From Symsagittifera roscoffensis (taxonomy: Eukaryota; Xenacoelomorpha; Acoela; Convolutidae), in NCBI RefSeq assembly GCF_963678635.1, contig NC_087064.1, positions 21,066,509 to 21,130,508 on the forward strand: a stretch of 64,000 nt of DNA. The letters run 5' to 3'. The position numbers were made by a program, and so were the translations under genes. Positions 34,871-46,800 of this stretch are shown piece by piece (within the stretch, counting starts at the first letter, position 1; every line of letters begins with the position of its first letter). The notes beneath the pieces were generated by a model. The model had not been told where the DNA came from and searched no databases. It saw nothing but the letters and a program-made list of their open reading frames with translations.

Positions 34871-37800
34871 TCAAGAAGTACCCAGAATAGCTTCGTTCCA
34901 GGTGAAGATGTTCTTTTTTCTGGCGATGTTTGGAATGTACTCCAGGGCGGGGTCTCTATCCGCCCTTTCGTCCCATAATGGACCCTGCTGATGAAACTCT
35001 TCTGCCGTGTTGGGGGGTCCCATCTGAAAAGAAATTCTTGTGCATGCATACTGTTATTTATAAATGCAAGTAAAATATAATTTAGTTCTACTTCTAAATA
35101 TAACTCCAACATAGAAATTAATTTAATGTAAAATATTTTATTTCAAAAACTTTTCGCACAGAGTGAGAAAGGTAGTTTACCTGTCCTGGCTTGAGATACT
35201 GAGTGAGTTCATCGGCCGACTTCTGATAAAAATCCTTCCACCTGAAACACAGACGAGCTCTCTTTGAAGTCCATTGCAATAAGTTGATTACAGAGTAAGA
35301 GAATTACAGCGCTAATTTAAACCTGAGTTGTAGTGAAAAAAAAACACCCAAATATAGTTACTCCCAACCTTCAGAAAAAAGGGATCGGAATAAGAAGCAG
35401 AAATTTAATTGAGCCCTTACCATGGAGTGGATCTCCTCTTGCCCAGATGTGTGACCATAACCATTTTCTCCACCACTCGTTCGTTCACATGGAAGAAGGG
35501 GTGATTGGCCGCGCCCTGCACCCTCTCATTCAAGTCACTGGGCTGTAAATAAGACAAGGAATAAACGCAAATCAGGCAAACATCACAGCGCAACTCACTT
35601 TTTGTCGACCCCGAAAACGTACCTCAAATTTTTCAATTTTGTTATAATGGCAAAAGTTGAATTTAAACCAGGTTAAGGTATTCATTTAGTTAAGCAATTC
35701 ATCTAGGTTAAGGGTTAAAGAGTTCATGGATATTTTAAGGAATTCATTATCCTAATAGAAGTTGCTGTTTTTTGTGCCTGCCTGACCTTGTGGCTGTTCC
35801 ACTTGTCCTTGGGTTTGGTTGTGGGTCGGGAGGTGAAGGGTCTGTTGCCTCTCGAGGTACTCCCCCCTGCCGACTGCAACAATTGTCTCTGACCAGGCCT
35901 AGGAATAGAAAAAATATCAGACCAAAATAAAAAAAACTCCGTGTCTTAAAATGGAAAATGAGAAAAATTGATGGCTTATCAAAAGCAAATAATTAAGACT
36001 ACGCGTATACATGTATTGTCCAAACCGGCCAGGATCATTTTGCTCCAAATTTTATCACAAGAAAGCAAAAATACGAAGACAATGTCAGAAGACTATATCC
36101 AAATCGTTGACAGAATCAACATCGAACATAGGCAAAGCACAAGTATTATAATTGAGTGCCAAAGGGTTTTCTAAAAGTTGAACTGTCTCAGATATCACCA
36201 CACCAACCCCCCCCCCCCTAGTTATGATGCCGTTGTTCTCACATAGTTCTTGGAGTCATTGGGTCTTTGGTCTGTTTAAACTCCTCGGCATCCTTCCGTT
36301 TTGACTGGCTGGAAATTCCTGGAATCAGCAAAATGGGCGGCTCAAACTCAACCTCCGTCTCAGGTCTAAAACAAAGTAATGCCAGTAAAAACAGTCAAGC
36401 CTTATTTTCAAAGAAATAGAGCGCGCCAAATTGAACTGAATAAACTTCATCTACAAATTGAAAAACTAAAGCCTTGAAGCTAAACAAATGTTTGTACATT
36501 CCCAGAGACAAGTTACTTTTGTACCGATGTGTGAAAAAATAGCATGCAAGAAAGCGAATGCGAAAATTTGATATCAAAATATGGACCAACCTGTTCACGT
36601 TCTGTAAGTAAAACACATTTGTCAAGATATTAAAACGCCATTTTCATTTGTACCTTTCATGGGCTTTATCTCTTTACCTGCTTTTGGTGAAAGTGATGGT
36701 TTGACTGGCGATTGTTTTGAAGGGGTTGATGGCTTTAAAAGGCTGTCGGAATCCCCGGCTCGGCTCAGGTCCCTAAGCGAATCAAGCATCGAAGAACCAA
36801 TTTGCGACTAAGATTTAAGTCTGTCTGAAAAATGACACATTTTAGATCTATGACAGGCGTAGTGGAACATCGAAAATGCCGAAATGTTTTTCCGCTAAGT
36901 AGAACAGTTAAATGACCGATTGGAGAGGACGCACGCCCTTTAAGCACGAGTGTCGCGGGTGCGGTTGGAGGATTTTTTAAAATAACCCCCGGCCCACAGC
37001 TCCCACCTCTCAACTTTGGAGAGAGATGTCACCCATTTTGCCGCAGCCGGTTTTTCGTTGAGGAGGCGGATGACACTGGGACCCATCCAGCCATGACCTA
37101 AGCGGGATTTGAACCTTCTACTTTTGTGTTCAAGACCGCGCGTCTTATCGACTTGGCCACGACTGCTCTTCGAGGGGTCACAGTGTCATCCGCCTCCTCA
37201 AGTTGGGAGCTACGGCAAAACGGATAACATGTCTGACCTGTGTAAAATAAAGCCCAAAGAAAAATGTAGAGGAAAGGAAGTAAGGCTTTGGCTATCAAGA
37301 AAAAAGAAGGAGTTAATACAAGAAAACTTTCCATCATTTTGAGATACCAACTCTTTTGAGCGAGTTTTGAAGTTTCTAGTTAAATGATTGAGCTACAACC
37401 CAAGAGTAATACCACTTGTTCCTTGTTGATGACTAATTCGTTCACAGCACTGTCCACCACGTCTGACATTCTGAAACTATCTTCAACAACTGCATCTGAT
37501 GACTTCATGGCAGCAGCAGCCTGTTCACGCTGATAACTTGAAGCAAAGGTTCTGGAAATTTACAGATTCTGTTGACATGAGGGAACCATGAACTCTTTAG
37601 AGAACCATCATTAGTAAAATAAAATTATATTAAGAGTAAAACATTGAACTGGTTTTCAAACAATGTGAATAATTTATAGTTGTCTCTCAGAATAAAACTT
37701 TCCTCCGAGAACAGCCTCATATTATTCATGCAAGAAAACTAAAAACATAAAACGTCGACGAGTTCAAAATTTCCTCCAAAATTGGAACTCCCATGAACCA

Positions 37801-40800
37801 ACCTAGAGGATCTCTTGTCGCCTTCGCTTTTTGAGTTTTTGTTGAACAATCTTCCCGATCTGACTTCACGGGACTTCATCTCCAGCTTTGTCTGTTGAGG
37901 TGATTTTAAGCTCCCTCTCACAAGTGCTGACTTCGCATTTCGACGTCTATTATCAGCCAGACTGTTCTCAAACTGCTGGAAATCTTCCAAGTTGTGATAA
38001 ATGATTCTGTCTTTTATTTTTGGGTGCAGCACCTGGGCTTTAGGTGTGGCTCTGTAGCTGTCAATCACTATTCGGGTGCTTTCCTCGGGTCCCCAGGAGC
38101 GTGCGTGAGAGGCATACCTCTTAGTGTATGCAGTACCATGTCTCCCATAGAATTCAGATAGAGTCGCGAAGTCCTCTTCCGTTCTGAAAATCATCACTTT
38201 TACTATGTTATAATAGTAAAAGCTTTTATTTAGGCCGTGAAAACCTATCTTTTACTCCAAAAAAAAAACAGCTTTATTTAACGTTTCCTTGGATATTAAC
38301 ATTTTCAAAAAAGCCCGCAAAACATTTAATGTATACTTTTTGTTTTTGTTGATTGTTTGTTCTGTAATTAGCTTTATGATTCGCTCAACAAAACAATTTG
38401 GCCTGAAATAAGCGGAAAGAAGAAAAACGGACTATTCTTAGACAGGCTGGATAGCCTTTCATAGATCCTCTGCGAGCCGCAGAAACCACAATTATTACAA
38501 GAGTCTTCAGAATAAAACTACCTTACTCGAAAAAAACTGGATTAATCAGAAATTTTTTATTCCACTGGAATTATTAGTACTACACAGAGGAGAAGCAAAG
38601 CTTCGCATCAATTGCGATACAAGACAAACATAAAAAACATAAGATGAAAATTTTTTTAAAAAATGAGAAAAGTAAGTCTACCAAAACTTTCATGTCTCAA
38701 TAAAAATTCATTTTGGGCAAAGACGCCGAGCAAAACATTTGAATATATAATTAACAAAGCAACAAAACTTACACAGCGGAGCAAAACCGACAATATTTGA
38801 GCAGACATCGGCTGAGCCGATAAAAAATTGATTGTGTAAAAGCTTTAAACAGTTTTAAATCCGCCCTGAAATAACAATGAACAACACTTGCAACTATCAT
38901 GATAATAGCTTACAGGACAAGAAAAATCCGCGATGTTGCAACTAGGCCGACAAAATTTGAGTATACAAACGAAAGTCCGACAATTCAAATTGTACCGTTA
39001 AAAAATTCAATTTCATATCTAATGAAAAAAAAATGTGCTGCCGGGACAAATGGCCTTAGAGAGCAAAGGCAACCACGTTACCTCTAGGCCAAGTAGGAAC
39101 GGGCTTGCAAGATTTTACGGTTCAATAATACAGCAAGCAAGAAAATCAAGTAGGTAAGCAAAGATGTTGCCGGGAAAAAAGTCTAAAAGCCGATTACAAG
39201 GCGCTTGCTCTAGCAAGTGTAAAAAATGTATTTTTGAAATAAAAAATGCATCACCTATTTTGCGCCTGTATCGTCAAATTTTTCATTGGATAGCACAATT
39301 TGCTTTTTCAATATTGAGATTAAAGGAACCGAAAACAAAAAAAATCTAGCCATGATCAACATTTTCTGGAAAACAAAGATACGGCCTGAATTAGTGAACT
39401 CGTTATAATCCTTAACACTTATTGTAAGGCTCTCTACTCATTCTCTCGTTATTGTTCCGACCATTGAAAATCGGGAGGAACTTTGCTCCGGGTGTCTTAT
39501 AACTTTATGATGTTTGTATTTTTGCGCGGAAAGTCAGGTACCACGAATAGTCATCAGAATGCACCGATGACTATTATCATATTAAAACACCTTCATTAGG
39601 ATTTGAACATTTAAAAACTTCAAAAAATGGTCTAAGTTTTGAGGAAAACCCGTATCAAACTTTTGTTTTTTATTCAGAATTTGACCGAGTAAGATGTTAT
39701 AATAGTAAAAGCTTTTATTTAGGCCGTGAAAACCTATCTTTTACTCCAAAAAAACAAGCTTTATTTAACGTTTCCTTGGATATTAACATTTTCAAAAAAG
39801 CCCGCAAAACATTTAATGTATACTTTTTGTTTTTGTTGATTGTTTGTTCTGTAATTAGCTTTATTGAACAATTAAAATCGAGTATATTGAGATTAATTGT
39901 TTAGTAACCTTCTAAACTTTCGTCTTTCCTCCCATCATTACCAACACAAAGAACGACAGAATACTAAAAACAGTATTTTCTTTTTTTTTTCAAAGTTTTT
40001 ATAAAAGTAATTGGGAGTTTCTGCGCTATTTGAACAGCAACCAGCTACTCTTGTAAATATAATATGTTTTCATTTCGGCAATTGAACATTTTCGAATCTT
40101 TTGAAACAAGAAACATAATCAAAGGACATCCTGGTACGGTAACTTTTTTAAAAAGAAGTATGGCAATGTTCTTCAGTTGCATCTGTTTCCTGAAAAGTAT
40201 CAGGCTATTTTGGTACTGAAAATAGATCAGGACTGGGTTGCTAAGGTAATTGAATCGAAGTAGAAAAGATTACAGAAGTTGCTAATGAATTCTGCAATTG
40301 GAGTAGTACAGAGATCAATAAATAATGGTCAAATAAACTTTTGAAACAAAGTTGAATGGGCTTCTTATTTGAACGACCTCCCTACAAGTTGAAATACTTT
40401 TGAAACGAAGTCCAACTAGCATTTGAATCAAAACTTGAATATTCATTTTTTAAATTTTTTTTGCTCTTATCAACTAGAATTAATTGAAGAGAAACAAAAC
40501 AAAAGTAATCGTCAATAACTCAAGAAACATGAATAGTTAATTTTATATAAGAAAAAAATTTAAAAACAATTTAATTTCTCAGATGGAACGATCAAATTAT
40601 GCAGAGCTGATCATAAAAGTCAGCATCTTCTTAGCAATGCTCCTTGAAACGGGAAAATCAAATGGGTGAAATAACAATCATAAACTGGTTATTACGAACT
40701 TATATAACAATTTCAAACTGGTCTGTTGGATGAAGGGAATCGATGAACAAAACCTATCTTTGAATGAACAATGACTTTTTTTTCTCAAATTAAATTTAAG

Positions 40801-43800
40801 ATCATTTATCCACGGGGGAAAGGACCAACACAAGAGCTGTACAGCTCATCACGGCGAACCGCTGTTGTGCCCCTGTTTAAGAACTACATGCAATTTTTTT
40901 GGTTATTTTTCTGGGCTGGGTATTGTTGCTTCACCCTCAAGCAACGAGCACGGATCATGGTGGGCCTCGAACATCCGACCTTTCGATTGAGAGGCGGAGA
41001 CGTAACCACTTCACCACCGCTCCCCAAAATTGTTCAACAACTTATTAAAATGGTAATGAAAATCTGTTCAATAAATAATGATTACTTTTTCCTGAACTTG
41101 AGACGCGACGCTTGATTATTCAAAGATTTTGTGGAGTGCAATGCGCAAGAAAAAATTTAATAACGATGAATGAAAATTCTTGGTCGCGAATGTTAGAGTT
41201 AAACTTATTTTTCTCATTTGGGTTCAAATCTTATTTTTTTCTCTAAATTTCTAAATAAATCTGATTGTTTCAGAAGAACTCCCTTTTCTTACTGGGTCAT
41301 TTTCCCTTCTAATTGATTATTTAGGCACCTGAGAGCTCAATTTCGTCGTCGAAACACCTGTTTTTCCGTCAGCTTGGAGTTGTCGACATCGTCTATTTTA
41401 AATGTAGAAATTTTTTGTCTGTTTTAGAGGACCCTTTAGTCAGTTTTCTTGTGCGGTTTAATTTTTATTTTGAGTAGTCGAGTAGATTCTTGTGCAAATG
41501 TTTTCTTCCTCGGAATACCGGTTTTAGTTTTTAACTCTTGAACTTTGGCTTCGTGACGATGCCAATATTTTTTCTAAGAACATCCGTATTTCAATTATTT
41601 AAGAAGGTACTTATTTCAATTTTAGTTAGTCACGCATTTTTTTCGTAGTATCACAGAACAAACTTTTCTGCAAGTGCTTTTGTCGTCAAAGTTTTGTTTT
41701 CTTATTTCATTTAGCTCAAATGAATTTTCATCATAACTTGATCCATTCTGTTTTTTGAAAGTGGTCCGAAAAGCGACAGTGCCGCTGCTTGTGTCGTCGA
41801 AAAATCCGTTCTGAAATTTCTGTTTTGTCAATTTTTTTTTTGGATGACTTTGTTTGTTTCAATAACACTTGCTTGTCAACTGTGTTGTTAGTATCCTTTG
41901 TTTTTGATTTTGTCGGTTCAAAAATAATTATACGCAGAATATGAGAATTTTTATTAGGTTCAAAAGTTGGCAATTTTGACTGCTGACTGCACAATAATCA
42001 TCACCTAATAGAGATGATAAGATCACTGAAACACTACCAAGCTGTTTCTTTTTGCTCTTCATTCTCGGCAGGACGTATAACCTGGATGAACAATGACAAA
42101 ATAGTGTTGCTGCTGCACGGTTCGCAAGAGTGGGGCTCTAATTGTACAGGTTGCACAGTTGAGTTGTCTAAGGTATCAGGTTCTTTTTCATTGGATAATT
42201 CATTCTGCCCTAAGTCTACAGATCCGAAAGAACTGTTGCGTACATTTTGTTTATGGTGAACATCACAGCAGTTGACCTGTTATGGTTGCTGAGACATTTC
42301 CATAGATGCTTTTAAAAAAATTTCCCCATTGCAATTCCTAGGGACATATTGAATTGCTGTGATTTTGCAACTTGATGCTGTCAACTTGCATGCTTCTGCG
42401 AATAAAGAGAAGAACTCTTGGATCCTAATATTTTCTTCTCTCAGTGAAGTACCTTCTTGTACTTGTGAGGCATTCCAATGATTAAATGCTCGTTTACTCC
42501 ACAGCTTCGCTGGTCTGTTTCCAAAACTCAGGCATTGTTCTCGCCCAAAATGGCCAGCCTTGCTGCTTGCTATAAGATTCAGATCAGTAAGAAAGTCCAT
42601 GGCATATTAGAACTCAGGTTGAAAATATCCATACCGTGAACCATCATCTCGTGTACTCAGTTTCGGTAAGGCCCCGCAGTCGGTATGCAGACAAAAGCAA
42701 AAACGGCGACTTAAAGAAATTAAACAAAATTAAACAAAAAATGAGAAACCGCAAAAAAATTGCGAAAAAAGAAAAGATGAAATATGCCGTTCGTAGAACT
42801 CTCGCAGAAAGGAAGCAGCTATAAGATTTCAACCGATTTAGAAGAAGGGGATTTTGATTCTATTTTATATACTGAGAGCAATAGAACTTCCAGATTTTTA
42901 AATTAAGTTTGATATTGATACACAGAGGCGCAGCTGCGCTTCACAAACACTAGCTAGAACACAACAAAAAAGCAGCTTTGTAAAATGAAATAAGAAAAAA
43001 TAGAATTAGCCTCGAGTTACTGAAACTTTGCTACTTATTGGCTTCGAACATGCGACCTCGAGATTTGGAATCTCACGCCCTGCCCTCTCGGCCACAAACG
43101 CTTAACAATAGGCAAACTTTGGTCACAAACAAAACAGCTACATATGCTAATAAATTGCCAATGCCATGCAGCAAAAGTGGCACCAAACACAAATAGACAG
43201 AACTTTGCAAGTAATTATTTAGAATATAACAAGCTAAAGGCATCCTCACTAACTTAGCAAGTAATAACATGGAAAGCGTAAAGCCACATTATGTATAAAG
43301 TATGCATTTCAAAAAATTGCGAAATATAATGAGTTAGAAAATTTCTGAAATCAAGTTTTTATTATTGTTATGTTGTTTGAAACATAGCTTTTTTGTTTCG
43401 TTTGATGAAATAAAAAGGCATCAACTGTGTTAACTTGATACTATTCGAATTTCAAAGCACATGCTATCAAAAATCCGCAATGGTGCCACCAAAAGTGGCA
43501 GCAATATTTTCGACTTGGCTTAGAAAAAAGAATAGACGTACTATTACACGAACGCTCACTAAAGTTCGCTAGTGTAAATAAGGGAAAAATGACATTTTTG
43601 TAACAACCACACCTATTTTTTTAAACAATTTTTATGGAGCTATTAAATCTGAATTATTAACACTCTAATTCTGGGATAGCAGCATGGCAGATTGAACTAT
43701 AATTTTCTTTTTTAATTAGATAAAACTTTAAAAAAATTCCCCATTGCAATTCCTAGGGACATATTGAGTTGCTGTGATTTTGCAACTTGATGCTGTCAAC

Positions 43801-46800
43801 TTGCATGCTTCTGCGAATAAAGAGAAGAACTCTTGGATCCTAATATTTTCTTCTCTCAGTGAAATACCTTCTTGTACTTGTGAGGCATTCCAATGATTAA
43901 ATGCTCGTTTACTCCACAGCTTCGCTGGTCTGTTTCCAAAACTCAGGCATTGTTCTCGCCCAAAATGGCCAGCCTTGCTGCTTGCTATAAGATTCAGATC
44001 AGTAAGAAAGTCCATGGCATATTAGAACTCAGGTTGAAAATATCCATACCGTGAACCATCATCTCGTGTACTCGGTTTCGGTAAGGCCCCGCAGTCGGTA
44101 TGCAGACAAAAGCAAAAACGGCGACTTAAAGAAATTAAACAAAATTAAACAAAAAATGAGAAACCGCAAAAAAATTGCGAAAAAAGAAAAGATGAAATAT
44201 GCCGTTGAAATTCTATCGTTCGTAGAACTCTCGCAGAAAGGAAGCAGCTATAAGATGTTAACCGATTTAGAAGAAGGGGATTTTGATTCTATTTTATATA
44301 CTGAGAGCAATAGAACTTCCCGATTTTTAAATTAAGTTTGATATTGATACACAGAGGCGCAGCTGCGCTTCACAAACACTAGCGAGAACACAACAAAAAA
44401 GCAGCTTTGTAAAATGAAATAAGAAAAAATAGAATTAGCCTCGAGTTACTGAAACTTTGCTACTTATTGGCTTCGAACATGCGACCTCGAGATTTGGAAT
44501 CTCACGCCCTGCCCTCTCGGCCACAAACGCTTAACAATCGGCAAACTTTGGTCACAAACAAAACAGCTACATATGCTAATAAATTGCCAATGCCATGCAG
44601 CAAAACTGGCACCAAACACAAATAGACAGAACTTTGCAAGTAATTATTTAGAATATAACAAGCTGAAGGCATCCTCACTAACTTAGCAAGTAATAACATG
44701 GAAAGCGTAAAGCCACATTATGTATAAAGTATGCATTTCAAAAAATTGCGAAATATAATGAGTTATAAAATTCTGAAATCAAGTTTTTATTATTGTTATG
44801 TTGTTTGAAACACATAGCTTTTTTGGTTCGTTTGATGAAATAAAAAGGCATCAACTTGATACTATTCGAATTTCAAAGCACATGCTATCAAAAATCCGCA
44901 ATGGTGCCACCAAAAGTGGCACCAATATTTTCGACTTGGCTTAGAAAAAAGAATAGACGTACTATTACACGAACGCTCACTAAAGTTCGCTAGTGTAAAT
45001 AAGGGAAAAAATGACATTTTTGTAACAACCACACCTATTTTTTTAAACAATTTTTATGGAGCTATTAAATCTGAATTATTAACACTCTAATTCTGGGATA
45101 GCAGCATGGCAGATTGAACTATAATTTTTCTTTTTTAATTAGATAAAATGCAAAACGATTAAAAAAACAAAATGCAGAAAAAACGCGATAAAGTCACATT
45201 TAAACGTTTCTTCAAAAGCAAAATTAGCCAACAAGAGGTTTATATAATCATACGACGAATTTCACTAAGAAGGTAAATTCGATTCTTGTAAGTGTAAGTG
45301 AGTGGTGCAACAAGGAAAGCAAAAAAACTGTTCAACTTAAAACATCAACTTAAATAATTGATTTTTTAACTTCTTTAATAACCCAATAACATTTTGACAC
45401 TATGAGATTGTGGGAAAATAACATACTTCTGGCGCCTGAGAAACTCCTCCCAGATTTCGGCGGGATTCATTTGAATATGAGTCGTCTTGCGGCTCTTTTT
45501 GTTCACATGGTTCCTGTTGACGTCTAAATTACTTTGAGAAGAATCAGCATCTAAACAAGGCACCTAATGACTCAAGCTGAAAACATTTACAATATGATCA
45601 TGGCTGCTAAAAATAATTCAAATATGCTTACTTTTCAGGTTTTTGAGTGGAGATTGCTCAAGAGGCGTTGCTGATGGCATAGTGAGCAAGAAAGGTTTCG
45701 AAGCGCCTGAAAAAAAAAACAGATCACTTACAATAGTTTTGCTGAAACTTGGTAATTTGACATCAAATTGATTATGAACAAACAGGTTTAATATTAATCT
45801 TGACCACTGAACTATATTGCTAGCTTAAAAATGTCAATGATACTTTTGAAAAGAACAAAGTTCGGTTGTGTAATAATTGGTGATTTAACCTTAAGTCAAG
45901 GTAGCGCTTTTTTTTTCACAGCAACATTTTCTGTATATTCAATTATGAACGCACATAGGCAGTTTTATGTGCGGCAGTCCATCTGTTAAAAGACATTGAA
46001 CTGACTTGATAGGGTGCTAACTTAACTACATTTATCTCAATATCTCAATTCAAAAATTTTTTTTGGCAAAATAAAAAATGATTACATGACAAAAGATCCC
46101 TTACCTTAAGATCCCAAACGAGAAGATCCCAGTCAATAAGATACCATTTCAAAAGATACCTCGTTCTAAAATCGCCCACGACATAAGATACCATAATAAA
46201 ATAACAAAAAAACTGAGAATTGAAAATAAAGCGGTTAATCGATCAAAGCCAAAACAAAGCGTCGGTTAAAATCAAAGAAACGGCAAAATTTCTGCTGCAC
46301 AAATTTCGAACATAAATGACCTTGCTAATCACTTGGCCTTTAAAATAAAACTCAAACTTCAAAACAGCTTAGACTATAGTTGAACTTGAAAAGGATTTCC
46401 AATTAATCAAAACCAACTTTGCCAAAAATGGCCTGATTTTCCAGACAACTCAAGTCGGTACAAAATTGAAATTGAGTTTTTGCAAAATTCTAAAGCTTTG
46501 AAATCATTTTCATTACGAATCACTTGCCATTCTATTTGATACAAAATATCAATTCTCAATTTTGATCAACTTTTTTTCGCTAGGCGCAATACTCAAAGGG
46601 CCGTCAGGCCCCTACCCCCAACCTAGCGTCCCGCAAATAAGAGCAACTGCTCTGGGATCAAATTGCTAGAGACAGCATTTTCGAATGCGAGTCGTAGCAT
46701 TGCGTTTCGGCGTTCTCCGGGAGGGTGCAAGGAGACGTCTATAAAAAAGTTGATCAAACAAATTTAAATTAAGGAAAAATTAGGCAAAAACTAAAACAAA

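Noticed and set aside
36678-36772. Alternative frame of the exon reading LLKPSTPSKQSPVKPSLSPK
   Set aside because: It looks like a disordered coding region, but neither neighbouring exon can join it in phase, whereas the other frame joins both.
42636-42824. Basic plus-strand ORF (also at 44051-44335)
   Set aside because: Lys-rich through A-rich DNA, on the opposite strand to the more protein-like frame, and altered by indels between duplicate copies.
43073-43270. Hydrophobic minus ORF in both duplication copies
   Set aside because: It begins inside the tRNA-like SINE body and has no independent support as a membrane protein.
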